Source: Crocinitomicaceae bacterium
GTDB taxonomy: Bacteria; Bacteroidota; Bacteroidia; Flavobacteriales_D; Crocinitomicaceae
Assembly: GCA_018402525.1 (NCBI GenBank)
Contig: JAGYIR010000011.1
Coordinates: 248,001-312,000 of the forward strand
Length of the DNA: 64,000 nucleotides
Direction: 5' to 3'
Part shown: piece after piece, positions 9,001 to 20,130 of the stretch
How positions within the stretch are numbered: the first letter of the stretch is position 1
Layout: each line of letters begins with the position of its first letter
Notes under the pieces: model-generated
What the model was told of the DNA's origin: nothing
What the model saw: the letters and a program-made list of their open reading frames with translations, nothing else
Database searches by the model: none
Position numbers and translations under genes: made by a program

Positions 9001-10626
9001 TCAGCTGCTACGAACGTTGTGGTTAACCCAATTCCAGTAATTTCATCAGGAACTGTTACAGATCCTATCACTTGCGCTACGACAACTGGTTCAATTCAAG
9101 TTACGGGAACAGGAACAGGAAATGTATCTTGGAGTGGAACAGCGACTGGGTCAGCGACTGCTGTCACTTTACCTTTCACAATCCCTACATTAGCTGCTGG
9201 ATCGTACAACATTACGTTTGAGGATGGTATCGGATGTACTTCTAATACTTTAAATGTGGCATTGACCGATCCTACTCCTCCAACTGCACCAACAATTACT
9301 CCTTCTGGAGCTACTACATTTTGTGCTGGAGGATCCGTTGACTTGACATCGTCCTATGGTTCTAATAACGCATGGTCAACGGCTGCTACAACAAACGCTA
9401 TTACGGTGACCACTTCGGGTACTTATTCTGTGACCTATACAGATGGCTTTGGTTGCTCAGCTAGTTCTGCACCGATAGTCGTAACTGTTAACAACAACCC
9501 AACCGCGCCAACAGTAACTCCTTCTGGGGCTACAACATTCTGTGACGGTGGAAGTGTTAACCTTACTTCTTCTCAAGGAACTGGAAACACGTGGTCGACA
9601 GCTGAAACTACTCAACAAATTACCGTAGCGACCTCAGGAAGTTATTCCGTTACATTTACAAATGCTAATGGATGTTCGACATCCTCGGCGCCAGTAGTTG
9701 TGACCGTTAATACTAATCCTGCAGTACCGACAATAACACCAAGCGGCGCAACAACGTTCTGTGCTGGTGGAAGTGTTGATCTGACATCATCAGCAGGATC
9801 AGGAAATACATGGTCGAATAGTTCAACAAGTAATTCGATTAACGTAACAACCTCTGGTAACTATACTGTAACAGTAATGAATGGAAATGGTTGTGAATCG
9901 ACATCTGCGCCAATTGCCGTTACAGTGAACGCTAATCCATCTGCACCAACCATCACGCCTTCTGGAGCAACATCTATTTGCGATGGAGATGACTTGACAT
10001 TGACTTCATCTCAAGCAACAGGCAATGTTTGGTCTTCGTCTGAAACAACAAATGCAATTACAGTGAATGCAGCTGGAAGTTTTACGGTGACTTATACTGA
10101 TGGAAATGGATGTTCAGCGACATCAGCAGCTACCAATGTTACGTTAAATACCAACCCAACTGTAACAATGACTCCACTGTCTACTGTTTGTGTTTACAAC
10201 AGTGTGGCGCCATTAACAGGTGGAGCTCCAGCGGGAGGAACATACACTGGTACTGGTGTTACGGGAGGTAGCTTTGATCCAGCTTCGGCAGGAATTGGAA
10301 CACATACAATTACATATACCTACATGGATGGTAACGGCTGCCAAGGAGTAGCAACTGAAGACATCATAGTTGATGGTTGTGCCTCAATCGAGGAGAACCA
10401 AATGAACAGTGTGAGTGTATATCCGAATCCAGCAGACAACAAATTGTTTATCGTTTTAGATGGAGATTTCAAGTTCGAAATTCTTGATACACGAGGACGA
10501 TTAATTGAAAATGGAATTAGTACTGGATCAATTGAACTGAACACATCTGCCTATACTGCCGGAGTATACTTTATTAAAGTGACTTCCGAAAGTGTAAATG
10601 CAACCGTGAGAGTAGTTAAAAACTAG
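6091..10626 (+). CDS. Secreted M43-like metalloprotease with PKD/Ig-like repeats and T9SS tail
   Basis: A 1511-residue exported enzyme. A signal peptide (MKTNKLLSACAVAFAFLSLNTTGQ) is followed by a pappalysin-like (M43) catalytic domain with the zinc motif HEVGHYLGLDH (His285, Glu286, His289, His295) and a downstream NYMDYANCTVMFTQEQ segment supplying the Met-turn. Next come a PKD-like domain (about residues 385-480), a SUN/lectin-like or MAM-like segment, a second PKD-like stretch, and five Ig-like repeats of about 80 residues starting PTITPSGATTFC (nt about 8820-10160), interrupted once by a SprB-type DPITCATTTGSIQV module. The last 80 residues (SVYPNPADNKLF...VRVVKN) are a type A T9SS sorting domain. 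It probably digests extracellular protein. The stalk is shared with the next gene. Confidence 0.88.
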   Translation: MKTNKLLSACAVAFAFLSLNTTGQIQQSTQVVNGQIQPQTQPASTNYYQTNSRPVPTLGAPLQMSTSPVSSSVPAGQHVCKTHELNQQHYAERGIQAEFNQDYLTAAGAMASYVPTKTSGVNEIAIIFHVVHNPNNPAENVSNALIMQVYNDLVEDFLLQNANAANARPAFTPADANINFCLATQDPFGNPLAEPGVIRVATTEDWYDSDNGEENKMKSSATGGSQIWNRNNYLNVWICDISNGAGSGTAGYAYRPSPSFLPGANIDGIVLDYNLGMNNENVLTHEVGHYLGLDHTWGGSGGCGNDDGFTDTPNTAGPSFNYAGSCSGNQQTCPGTETQYENYMDYANCTVMFTQEQADYMLMILQGIRGSLLLSPGCDPTNTPPNSAFVSVPNGPAPVIIPQNASVSFFDQSTNAPTGWTWTISGTQGVDWAWVNATNQNSQDPVAEFYTVGTYDVTLTASNAFGVDATPAIENMYVQVAAAATGNSCDTLRNWNTAAGAGPISWLAPSVGYAHGNSLVGSDISLEWAEIYTATVTTDIRAIEFAPAVIEDAGGSVIFKVWPDNGGEPGAVPLTTETVALAALTVDQWNYVEFTTPAIGVTGDFWVGYELSYNATDTFALYSQLPAAALNTASFNGSVNGWLDIATVTGNAAGLNGLIDVLTSTGNPPSMDFAASGNEVCVGGEILVDGSISVDNQNYEWFVTDNPVTVILETSTSSSNTFGFPYAPGDYSIYLFGDASCVSDGVVMDVTVNAPVSATVTPTHTTCGNNNGAITFSAPSGGDGTYYYSMDGVNFQTGNTFTMLPSGTYDVYVGTLGDNCITSYSVTINPSSELGATVSANTSVCPGGSATITAGGGITYSWYDGAMLIASTPSTLVTPAATTQYECIVVDGSGCQSTVYTTVTVNPLPAVPTISASGPTTICAGGSVDLTSSYPTGNVWSTTETSSEITANSAGSYTVTYTNANGCSSTSAATNVVVNPIPVISSGTVTDPITCATTTGSIQVTGTGTGNVSWSGTATGSATAVTLPFTIPTLAAGSYNITFEDGIGCTSNTLNVALTDPTPPTAPTITPSGATTFCAGGSVDLTSSYGSNNAWSTAATTNAITVTTSGTYSVTYTDGFGCSASSAPIVVTVNNNPTAPTVTPSGATTFCDGGSVNLTSSQGTGNTWSTAETTQQITVATSGSYSVTFTNANGCSTSSAPVVVTVNTNPAVPTITPSGATTFCAGGSVDLTSSAGSGNTWSNSSTSNSINVTTSGNYTVTVMNGNGCESTSAPIAVTVNANPSAPTITPSGATSICDGDDLTLTSSQATGNVWSSSETTNAITVNAAGSFTVTYTDGNGCSATSAATNVTLNTNPTVTMTPLSTVCVYNSVAPLTGGAPAGGTYTGTGVTGGSFDPASAGIGTHTITYTYMDGNGCQGVATEDIIVDGCASIEENQMNSVSVYPNPADNKLFIVLDGDFKFEILDTRGRLIENGISTGSIELNTSAYTAGVYFIKVTSESVNATVRVVKN

Positions 10627-10650
10627 TCCTACCAAATAATAATTTGAGTG

Positions 10651-10680
10651 AAAAGGCTTCCCGTTTGGGAGGCCTTTTTA
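10651..10680 (+). terminator. Rho-independent terminator after metalloprotease gene
   Basis: A 12-bp stem AAAAGGCTTCCC / GGGAGGCCTTTT with a GTTT loop, followed by T residues, 24 nt after the metalloprotease stop codon. The A and T tails make it potentially bidirectional. Confidence 0.85.
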
Positions 10681-10804
10681 ATTAATGACACTTTTAGCAT
10701 TACTAGATTGTTAAAAATTAATTCACGGTTAAAAGACTACTTTGTTTTTTTCTAAACACAAAATCACTATATTTAGGCAACTAAACTTTAAAAACTAGTA
10801 AACT

Positions 10805-13800
10805 ATGAAAACAAGAATTTCTCTGTTCTTGTCCTTTTTTCTATTGAGTTTCTTCAGTAGTATTGGACAAATAACTAATTTGGGACAACCAAAGTCTTGG
10901 TCACTCAAAACAGGAGTAACACCAATTAGTGCCATTAACATGCCTCCATTCGATGAAGCGGCCTATCGAGCTGAAGACTCGATTAACGACTTATTTAAAG
11001 TTGGACCTTGGCGTTTTGGTTACAAGCATCAAGTAAGTTACACACTTCAAAATTCAGGTGAATGGACAATTTTACCAAATGGGGACCGAATTTGGCAATT
11101 ATATGTCAAATCAAAGGACGCCATCAGTATGAACTTCATTTTTCAAGACCTCATTATTCCTGATGGAGCATCACTCTATTTGGTGAAACCTGATTATTCA
11201 GGATATCTTGGAGCTTACACTTCTATCAACAACAATGATGAAAAAATTCTCGGAACCGATTTAATTTCAGGAGAAGAGGTAATTATTGAATATTTCGAAC
11301 CATACAACGTTACTGGACAAGGTACACTAATGGTGACGGACATCGTACATGGATACCGTGATGTGTCCTTACATGAGAATGAAGTGATGAAAGCCCTTAA
11401 CGATTCGGGAGATTGTAACAGAGATGTGCGTTGTTTAACAGATCCAGAGCCTCTTTGGGTGAATGAATCTCATTCTGTAGCTATGATTGTTGTAAATGGG
11501 AACGGATCCTGTACTGGGACGTTAGTCAACAATACAACGCAAGATGGTACTCCCTACTTTTTAACTGCCAACCATTGTCTAGGAAATCCAGCTACATGGG
11601 CATTCCGTTTTAAATGGATTTCTCCAAATCCTGTCTGTGCAACCACAGCAAACTCGACAAACACAGCAAACCCGACCCAATTCCAAACCGCAAATGGCTC
11701 TACCCTAAGAGCCTCTAATGCAGGTTCTGATTTTGCGTTGGTAGAAATTAATAATTTAACATTGGCAACGGCTCAAGCTTGGGGATTATACTATGCTGGT
11801 TGGGATCACACTGGTAACCCAGTATCTGCTGCCATAGGAATACATCACCCGAGTGGCGATATTATGAAGTATGCACGAGAAAACAATGCGTTGACGCAAG
11901 TGGTTTCTGGTGGAGCGCAATGCTGGAATATTGCCAACTGGGACGAGGGAGTTACAGAGCCTGGATCCTCAGGTTCTGGACTTTGGGATTTAAACCATCG
12001 TCTTGTTGGTCAATTGTACGGCGGTGCCGCAGCTTGTCAAGGAACCAACGACAATAACCAATACGATGTTTACGGTAGATTTGATATCTCATGGAACGGT
12101 GCAAGTGCTGCAACGCGTTTGCACGACTGGCTAGATCCTTCAGGAAATTCAACTGGAACATTGGATGGTTGGGATCCAAATCAACCAACAGCGTCTTTAG
12201 ATGCGGGAATTCAAGGGGTTAATAATCCATCAGGAATTCTTTGTTCTACTGGAGATTTTACTCCAGAAGTTGTCTTAAGAAACTTCGGAAGCACTACTTT
12301 GACAAGTGTCGATATTGAATATTCAATTGATGGAGGAGCAACATCTACCTACCCTTGGACAGGTTCTTTGGCTTCCAATAATACAGTCGTTGTAGTTTTA
12401 CCAGCACAATCTGCTGGAAATGGAGTACACACTTTTGAAGCTTCTACAACGAATCCTAATGGTGGAACGGATGAAAACCTTACTAACAATGGACAAGTTG
12501 GTAATTTTGAAGTCGTTCTAAATGGACAACTAATTGATTTTGATATCACTCTAGATTGTTGGGGATCAGAAGTAACTTGGTTTGTAGAAGACGGTTCGAA
12601 CAACCAGATTTATACTGGTGGTCCATATACTGACGGAACTGGTGGAACAACAATTTCAGAACAGTGGTGTTTAAATGTTGGCTGTTATACCTTTACTATT
12701 GAAGATTCGTATGGTGATGGGATGCATGGGTCACAATATCCGTCATGTACATTTGATGGTACCTACTCCATTTCTCAAGGAGCCACAGTATTAGCTGAGA
12801 TAATTGCAGTAGATTCAGATTACGGCGATATTGAAGTCAATCCTTTCTGCGTAGCAGCATCCATAACTGCTGATTTTGAAGCCGACGTTACTACAATCTG
12901 TGCTGGTGAATCAGTAACTTTTACAGATTTGTCGTCCGGAACAATTACGACTTGGGATTGGACTTTTGAAGGTGGAGTTCCTGGAAACAGTGGAGATCAA
13001 AACCCTATAGTAAACTACCCAAACCCTGGAACATACGATGTCACTCTTACTGTCAGTGATGGTGTTGACAATGCATCAGTGACATTTACGGACTATATCA
13101 CGGTTCATGCAGCTCCGGCAGCTCCAATTGTTACTCCTTCGGGACCAACATCAATTTGTGCGGGCAGCTCCGTAAACTTGACTTCTTCTTATCCATCAGG
13201 AAATGTTTGGTCAACTACAGAAACCACATCCTCAATTTCTGTAAATTCGACTGGAGGCTACTCAGTAACTTACACCGATGGAAACGGTTGCCAATCTGTA
13301 TCTGGAGTTACCAATATCACCGTTAACCCAATTCCTACAATTTCTATTGGAACTATCGTTGATCCATCTGTATGTGGCACATCAACAGGAAGTATTCAGG
13401 TGCAAGGCTCAGGATCTGGAGTGGTTAACTGGTCTGGAACAGCAACAGGTAACTCTGGAACTGTTTCATTGCCTTATACGATTTCCAACTTAACTGCTGG
13501 ATCCTACAATATAACTTTCACAAGTGCAGCTGGGTGTACTTCTGGAAATATCAACCAGAATTTAACGGATCCAAATCCACCAGCAACACCAACAATTACA
13601 CCGAGTGGTGCTACAACTTTCTGTGCTGGAGGTTCAGTTAATTTAACATCATCGTATGGATCAGGGAACACGTGGTCGACAGGTGCCACTGCTAGCTCAA
13701 TAAATGTGACAACTTCTGGAACTTATTCTGTTACTTACACGGACGGATCTGGATGTTCTGCAAGTTCCGCACCGATTGTAGTTATGGTAAATGCTAATCC

Positions 13801-14707
13801 AGCTGCACCGATAATAACACCTTCTGGAGCAACAACGTTTTGTGATGGAGGAAGTGTAAACCTGACGTCTTCTCAAGCGAATGGCAACGTCTGGTCTACT
13901 AGTGCGACTAGTAACGCCATCAATGTTACAGGATCGGGAAGTTACACTGTTACTTACACCGATGGAAATGGTTGTTCCGCAACATCTGCAGCAACAGTTG
14001 TAACCGTAAACTCTAACCCTTCTGCCCCTTCAATCACTCCTTCTGGGGCAACAACATTCTGTGCAGGTGAAAGTGTGGATTTAACATCTTCACAAGCTAA
14101 TGGAAATACATGGTCAACCAGTGCGGCAAGTAATTCTATCACTGTCACAAGTTCAGGTAACTATACGGTGACCTATACCGATGGTAATGGTTGTTCGGCA
14201 ACATCTGGAGCAACAACAGTCACTGTTAACCCAGCACCGACTGTTTCCATAACACCTTTATCAACAGTTTGTGTATATGACAATTCAGGAGCGTTGACGG
14301 GTGGATCACCAGCAGGTGGAACCTATTCTGGAACTGGAGTTTCTGGTAGCAATTTTGATCCAGCAACTGCAGGAATTGGAACTCATACTATCACATATAC
14401 ATACATGGATGGAAACGGATGTGAAGGAATGGCAACAACAAATATAACTGTTGATGGATGTGCATCTTTAGAAGACTACCAATTGAATGGAGTGAGCGTT
14501 TATCCAAATCCAACAGATAACAAATTGTTTGTAGTTTTTGATGGTAATTTCAATGTTGAAATACTTGATATGCGAGGACGTGTTATTGAAAAGAGAACTG
14601 GAGAAGGTTCATTGATGTTAAACACGTCAAACTACAATGCAGGGGTATATTTTATCAAAGTGACTTCTGAAAGTTTGAATACTACGGTGAGAATAGTGAA
14701 AAACTAA
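10805..14707 (+). CDS. Secreted trypsin-like serine protease with PKD/Ig-like repeats and T9SS tail
   Basis: A 1300-residue exported protease. After the signal peptide and a propeptide-like region, the chymotrypsin-fold catalytic triad is visible: His257 in YFLTANHCLG, Asp309 in GSDFALVEI and Ser389 in PGSSGSGLW, an arrangement like lysyl endopeptidase or other Bacteroidota S1 proteases. Downstream are a CARDB-like segment (about residues 460-570), a region with ITLDCWGSEVTWF, a PKD domain (GTITTWDWTFEGG), four Ig-like repeats (PTITPSGATTFC type, nt about 13120-14235) with an inserted SprB-like module, and a type A T9SS sorting domain (SVYPNPTDNKLF...VRIVKN). Repeat and tail are close copies of those in the preceding metalloprotease, so the two genes arose by fusion of different heads to one stalk. 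Confidence 0.88.
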   Translation: MKTRISLFLSFFLLSFFSSIGQITNLGQPKSWSLKTGVTPISAINMPPFDEAAYRAEDSINDLFKVGPWRFGYKHQVSYTLQNSGEWTILPNGDRIWQLYVKSKDAISMNFIFQDLIIPDGASLYLVKPDYSGYLGAYTSINNNDEKILGTDLISGEEVIIEYFEPYNVTGQGTLMVTDIVHGYRDVSLHENEVMKALNDSGDCNRDVRCLTDPEPLWVNESHSVAMIVVNGNGSCTGTLVNNTTQDGTPYFLTANHCLGNPATWAFRFKWISPNPVCATTANSTNTANPTQFQTANGSTLRASNAGSDFALVEINNLTLATAQAWGLYYAGWDHTGNPVSAAIGIHHPSGDIMKYARENNALTQVVSGGAQCWNIANWDEGVTEPGSSGSGLWDLNHRLVGQLYGGAAACQGTNDNNQYDVYGRFDISWNGASAATRLHDWLDPSGNSTGTLDGWDPNQPTASLDAGIQGVNNPSGILCSTGDFTPEVVLRNFGSTTLTSVDIEYSIDGGATSTYPWTGSLASNNTVVVVLPAQSAGNGVHTFEASTTNPNGGTDENLTNNGQVGNFEVVLNGQLIDFDITLDCWGSEVTWFVEDGSNNQIYTGGPYTDGTGGTTISEQWCLNVGCYTFTIEDSYGDGMHGSQYPSCTFDGTYSISQGATVLAEIIAVDSDYGDIEVNPFCVAASITADFEADVTTICAGESVTFTDLSSGTITTWDWTFEGGVPGNSGDQNPIVNYPNPGTYDVTLTVSDGVDNASVTFTDYITVHAAPAAPIVTPSGPTSICAGSSVNLTSSYPSGNVWSTTETTSSISVNSTGGYSVTYTDGNGCQSVSGVTNITVNPIPTISIGTIVDPSVCGTSTGSIQVQGSGSGVVNWSGTATGNSGTVSLPYTISNLTAGSYNITFTSAAGCTSGNINQNLTDPNPPATPTITPSGATTFCAGGSVNLTSSYGSGNTWSTGATASSINVTTSGTYSVTYTDGSGCSASSAPIVVMVNANPAAPIITPSGATTFCDGGSVNLTSSQANGNVWSTSATSNAINVTGSGSYTVTYTDGNGCSATSAATVVTVNSNPSAPSITPSGATTFCAGESVDLTSSQANGNTWSTSAASNSITVTSSGNYTVTYTDGNGCSATSGATTVTVNPAPTVSITPLSTVCVYDNSGALTGGSPAGGTYSGTGVSGSNFDPATAGIGTHTITYTYMDGNGCEGMATTNITVDGCASLEDYQLNGVSVYPNPTDNKLFVVFDGNFNVEILDMRGRVIEKRTGEGSLMLNTSNYNAGVYFIKVTSESLNTTVRIVKN

Positions 14708-14737
14708 AACTCACTAAAAAAACAATATTTTTTTGGT

Positions 14738-14766
14738 AAAAGGCTTCCTGAAAAGGAAGCCTTTTC
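14738..14766 (+). terminator. Rho-independent terminator after serine protease gene
   Basis: A perfect 11-bp stem AAAAGGCTTCC / GGAAGCCTTTT with a TGAAAA loop, 30 nt after the stop codon. Its core is almost the same as the terminator at 10651, in line with the duplication of the gene ends. Confidence 0.85.
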
Positions 14767-14876
14767 TATACCTTGGAATTATAAGTGAAAAAATGACACT
14801 TCCCATTTCGTTACAAACTAAAAAATCTCCCCCAGACACAGCCCAAGGGAGATTTCACCTAACAGTTAAACAACTA

Positions 14877-16271
14877 CTACTGTTTAATTAACTTCTTAGT
14901 AATACGTTCATTTTCAATAGTGAAAGTGATAAAGTAACTTCCAGCTTCGAGGTACTGAATATCCACCTTAGATCCGTTTCCGACATTTTCCTCATTGACG
15001 AGTATCTTTCCATGAATGTCAGTGATAGCCACGTTAAAAAGCATGGAAGAGCTGATGCCAAAGACAATTGCTTCATTTGCTGGATTCGGATGTATTTGAA
15101 TATGATTGTTCAATTGTTCAATTAAACTAAGTGAGCTAGTAAAATCTACACATGCAGAAGTATCTCTGCATCCATTTACAGTAATTTGAACAGCATAGCT
15201 TCCGTCGATCGCAGGAGTAAAAATCTGACTTGTCTCATTTGAAATTGGTGCATAGCCATTGTTACAATCTAACCATTGATATGCGCTAGCAGCGTTTTCA
15301 TTCGAAGATAGTTGTGCAGCAGTCTCAGCAATAGTCGTGTTAATTGTTGGCACACTAAACAAACAAACTTGTGAATAGGTAACTCTAGTTGAGTTAGATA
15401 CAGAATCTTGAAATACTGTATATGATTCACAATTGTACTTAAGATTATAATCTAGCCACAACTTCACAAAATCATTTGTGACGTCTTGTTGCTCTGTTCG
15501 AGATATAGAAATTCCACTAGAAGCCGTAAGTTCACCAAAATCGCATGCAAGGTTTGTATTTGCAAAATAACAATGCGCACCACCAATTATATTTAAAATT
15601 GTTTTACAGGTCGCTGCCAAAGCACTGTACATAGGTATATGGTGATCATTTGGAGGCGTCACTCCATCTTGAATACCTGACAAAATAAGTGATGGTACAG
15701 TTACGTTCGCAGCGGAAGCTATGGAAGAAACCCCATTGGTTGAAGATTCCGCAGGAGCTAGCCCGATCAGGGTTCTTAAATTCGTGTTTCCATTTGAACA
15801 AAGTGAGTCTGCAGCCAAGAAAGCGGCTCCACCACCCATAGAGTGCCCCATCAAGGCTGTTTCTGGCGAAACGGCTTGGTAAATATCAGAACTTGCCAAC
15901 GCACCTTCATTCTGTAATTCCGTGACTAAAAATTGTAAATCCCAGCCAAACTCTTGGTGATTAGTTGAGGCTAGACTCCCTTCCGTTCGAGGAAACACCA
16001 TGATATAACCCTCTGGCACAAATGCTTCCCAAAGGTTCTCATATGCATCCCATGCCATAACAAAGCCGTGCCCAAATACAATGACAGGAAACTCACCGCT
16101 GGCAACAGGTGTATTATCACCTGCACTGGTTGCTGGATAGTACACTTCAGTAAGAATATCTCTATTATTACGCGATGGGTCGACAAAAGTCTTGCTAAAA
16201 TGTCCAACAGAGTGCTGTGCTAAAGCACTAAACACTAATAAGTTGGCTACTGTAAGAAATAAGGTTTTCAT
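14877..16271 (-). CDS. Secreted alpha/beta hydrolase with T9SS sorting domain
   Basis: A 464-residue exported hydrolase. After the signal peptide (MKTLFLTVANLLVFSALAQ) comes an alpha/beta hydrolase domain of the chlorophyllase/PAF-acetylhydrolase/dienelactone-hydrolase type: VIVFGHGF forms the oxyanion region, GHSMGGGAA the nucleophile elbow (serine), SGIQDGVTPPNDHH probably carries the acid residue, and GGAHCYF the catalytic histidine. The middle segment (QLSSNENAASAYQWLDCNNGYAPI) is an Ig-like module often seen in T9SS cargo, and the C-terminal 75 residues (IQIHPNPANEAIVFG...ITKKLIKQ) are a type A sorting domain. Likely an extracellular esterase; substrate unknown. It lies 10 bases after a tetR gene on the same strand, probably co-transcribed. 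Confidence 0.82.
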   Translation of the reverse strand: MKTLFLTVANLLVFSALAQHSVGHFSKTFVDPSRNNRDILTEVYYPATSAGDNTPVASGEFPVIVFGHGFVMAWDAYENLWEAFVPEGYIMVFPRTEGSLASTNHQEFGWDLQFLVTELQNEGALASSDIYQAVSPETALMGHSMGGGAAFLAADSLCSNGNTNLRTLIGLAPAESSTNGVSSIASAANVTVPSLILSGIQDGVTPPNDHHIPMYSALAATCKTILNIIGGAHCYFANTNLACDFGELTASSGISISRTEQQDVTNDFVKLWLDYNLKYNCESYTVFQDSVSNSTRVTYSQVCLFSVPTINTTIAETAAQLSSNENAASAYQWLDCNNGYAPISNETSQIFTPAIDGSYAVQITVNGCRDTSACVDFTSSLSLIEQLNNHIQIHPNPANEAIVFGISSSMLFNVAITDIHGKILVNEENVGNGSKVDIQYLEAGSYFITFTIENERITKKLIKQ

Positions 16272-16281
16272 AGTTTAAAAT

Positions 16282-16860
16282 TTATAGTTTATTGTTGATT
16301 ACTCCATATAACAAAAAATCCCTGAATTTTTTAATCTCATTCTCTGGGATAACGATTTGATCAGTTACGTACATTTGAACCTCAAGTCCCTTAATTGTAT
16401 TGATCAACATCTTTGCAGAAAAATCAATATCCTCGATCGTGGCATCACTCGTTTCATTCACATCCTCAAGAATGGCTTTGACGTATGTAATTTCTCTTTT
16501 ATCAGATTCAGTTCTATTCGCTTCTACAATTGGCATTAATTCAAAAAAATCCTGTTTCAAAAAGCTATACCGGCGGGATAACTGCTGCATCAGTTTCATC
16601 CGTGTCTCAACGTATAATTCGAGTTTTCGATTCGGTTCCCCCTCACCTTCCACAGTTGAAAACAAACTCTTATTAAACAACTCTGCCTCCATCTGGACAA
16701 GTTGAGCAAATATTTCTTCCTTTCCACTGAAATAATAATAAATTGCGGTTTTTACTTTACCGACTGATTTGGCAATATCTGTTAATGTGGTTTTTTGATA
16801 GCCGTATTGCTCAAATAGCTCTCTCGACTTAGATAAAATTTTTGTTTTATTAGTTGACAT
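16282..16860 (-). CDS. TetR/AcrR-family transcriptional regulator
   Basis: A 192-residue regulator with the N-terminal TetR helix-turn-helix: RELFEQYGYQKTTLTDIAKSVGKVKTAIYYYFSGKEEIFAQLV (about residues 12-55). The C-terminal ligand and dimerisation domain is unspecific. It is directly upstream of the secreted alpha/beta hydrolase with a 10-base gap, so it may control that gene together with its own synthesis. The ligand cannot be predicted; TetR proteins of this kind in Bacteroidota often sense lipids or toxic hydrophobic compounds. Confidence 0.85.
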   Translation of the reverse strand: MSTNKTKILSKSRELFEQYGYQKTTLTDIAKSVGKVKTAIYYYFSGKEEIFAQLVQMEAELFNKSLFSTVEGEGEPNRKLELYVETRMKLMQQLSRRYSFLKQDFFELMPIVEANRTESDKREITYVKAILEDVNETSDATIEDIDFSAKMLINTIKGLEVQMYVTDQIVIPENEIKKFRDFLLYGVINNKL

Positions 16861-17000
16861 ATAAATTATTTGAACAATTAAACATTTTGTTCAAAAGTAT
16901 AACTTATTCTTCTTGCTAAAACTGTTATTTTAGAAAGTGTTAATAACCAAACACTATAGCCCCCCCGTGTTAATTTAAACAGCACCTCACAATCGCGCAC

Positions 17001-17032
17001 AAAAAAACCACCTGCCTGAGACAGATGGTTTC
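17001..17032 (-). terminator. Terminator of gyrB
   Basis: Read on the minus strand, a 10-bp stem AAACCATCTG / CAGGTGGTTT with a 7-nt loop is followed by seven T residues, about 25 nt past the gyrB stop codon. Confidence 0.75.
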
Positions 17033-17056
17033 CAATAGTTAAGTATTATCTAATGC

Positions 17057-19012
<1,956 letters not shown>

Positions 19013-19056
19013 TTATAACTCAAAATAGGAACTCTCTCCTTGATTTCAATAACACA

Positions 19057-19064
19057 CAAAAATA
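19057..19064 (-). promoter_or_regulatory. -7 promoter box of gyrB
   Basis: On the minus strand TATTTTTG matches TAnnTTTG and lies 47 nt before the gyrB start codon. No perfect -33 TTG at 19 nt was seen; a GGAGAGAG purine run lies between the box and the start. Confidence 0.5.
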
Positions 19065-19253
19065 GTCAACACAACTGTGAATTGACAGTGGTTTTAACAA
19101 AAAAATTGGCAACTTATCAACAAATTTTTAAGCGTATTGTTAATTAATCGAATCATGGATGAGCCCGTGTTATTTTAACCACATAACTTCCATACGATGT
19201 AAAAAAAAATGTCTTTATTGGAACATTATTTGATTCGTTACGAATAAACAACT

Positions 19254-20114
19254 ATGAGGTTTTCAATTTTAGTATTCTTTTTCACAACAGTGACGTTTGT
19301 TGGATTTTCACAAAATCAACTCATGGGCACTTGGCAAGGAATTTTGCAGCAAGCAGGTCAACCAATGGAAAAAAGCACTTTAATCTACTTATCCATTACC
19401 AATGAAGGTGTTTTTGAAAGCTACACACGCGAAGAGATTTACGATACTGACGCATACGCCGTAAAGAAAATCAAGGGGAAAACTGAAAAGAACTCTGTAG
19501 TTTTTGATCAAATAGTAGTTCAAAAAAGCAAGCAATCTGGAAACATCAAATGGTGTAGATTCAAAGCTGAACTCAACTATAACGAAAACACTGGTTACTT
19601 GGAAGGTGAATACGTTAGCACAGACTGTAAAAGGGTCATGGGTACAATGAAACTCTACTCTATGGACATGAAAATTTCAACGGACGATCATCGCACAATA
19701 AGTCAACTTTGGTTCTCTCAATTTCTAAAGGACTTGAAAGCGGGTTTAAACGCTCCCTTGATCCGAAAGAAAGAACGTGAGAATTTTGTTTTCGAACCTG
19801 TTTACTTTGATTACGATGAATCTCTCTTGCGGGTTGAACATTATGATTTTCTTGACCGTATGATAAAAGTTATTAAGGGCCACTCTGATTTGCGGGTAAA
19901 AGTCACAGGACACACAGATGCCGATGGATCCGATGCCTACAACGACGAATTATCTAAACGCCGCGCGCAAGCAATTGTTGATTATTTTGTGCAACAAGGA
20001 TTAAGTTCAGATCGCCTTGTATTTGATTTTAAAGGAGAAAAGGAACCTGTTGACACCAACACTACACCTGAAGGAAAACAACGCAACAGAAGAGTCGATT
20101 TTCAGTTCATTTAA
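19254..20114 (+). CDS. OmpA-domain outer-membrane/periplasmic protein
   Basis: A 286-residue exported protein with a signal peptide (MRFSILVFFFTTVTFVGFSQ). Residues about 20-165 form a lipocalin-like or beta-rich domain (LMGTWQGILQQAGQ, then alternating strands), without a recognised family. Residues about 175-286 form an OmpA C-terminal peptidoglycan-binding domain: FEPVYFDYDESLLR, VTGHTDADGSDAYNDELSKRRAQAIVDYFVQQG, FKGEKEPV, and RNRRVDFQF, all as in the family. The Asp in GHTDADG and Arg in SKRRAQ that bind diaminopimelate are present. It probably anchors the outer membrane to the cell wall. It ends 16 bases from a convergent gene. Confidence 0.85.
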   Translation: MRFSILVFFFTTVTFVGFSQNQLMGTWQGILQQAGQPMEKSTLIYLSITNEGVFESYTREEIYDTDAYAVKKIKGKTEKNSVVFDQIVVQKSKQSGNIKWCRFKAELNYNENTGYLEGEYVSTDCKRVMGTMKLYSMDMKISTDDHRTISQLWFSQFLKDLKAGLNAPLIRKKERENFVFEPVYFDYDESLLRVEHYDFLDRMIKVIKGHSDLRVKVTGHTDADGSDAYNDELSKRRAQAIVDYFVQQGLSSDRLVFDFKGEKEPVDTNTTPEGKQRNRRVDFQFI

Positions 20115-20130
20115 CAAGCTAGAAAGACTT

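Noticed and set aside
8820-14235. Repeats in the two protease genes as CRISPR or transposon repeats
   Set aside because: They are in-frame coding repeats of about 240 nt encoding Ig-like domains, without regular spacers.
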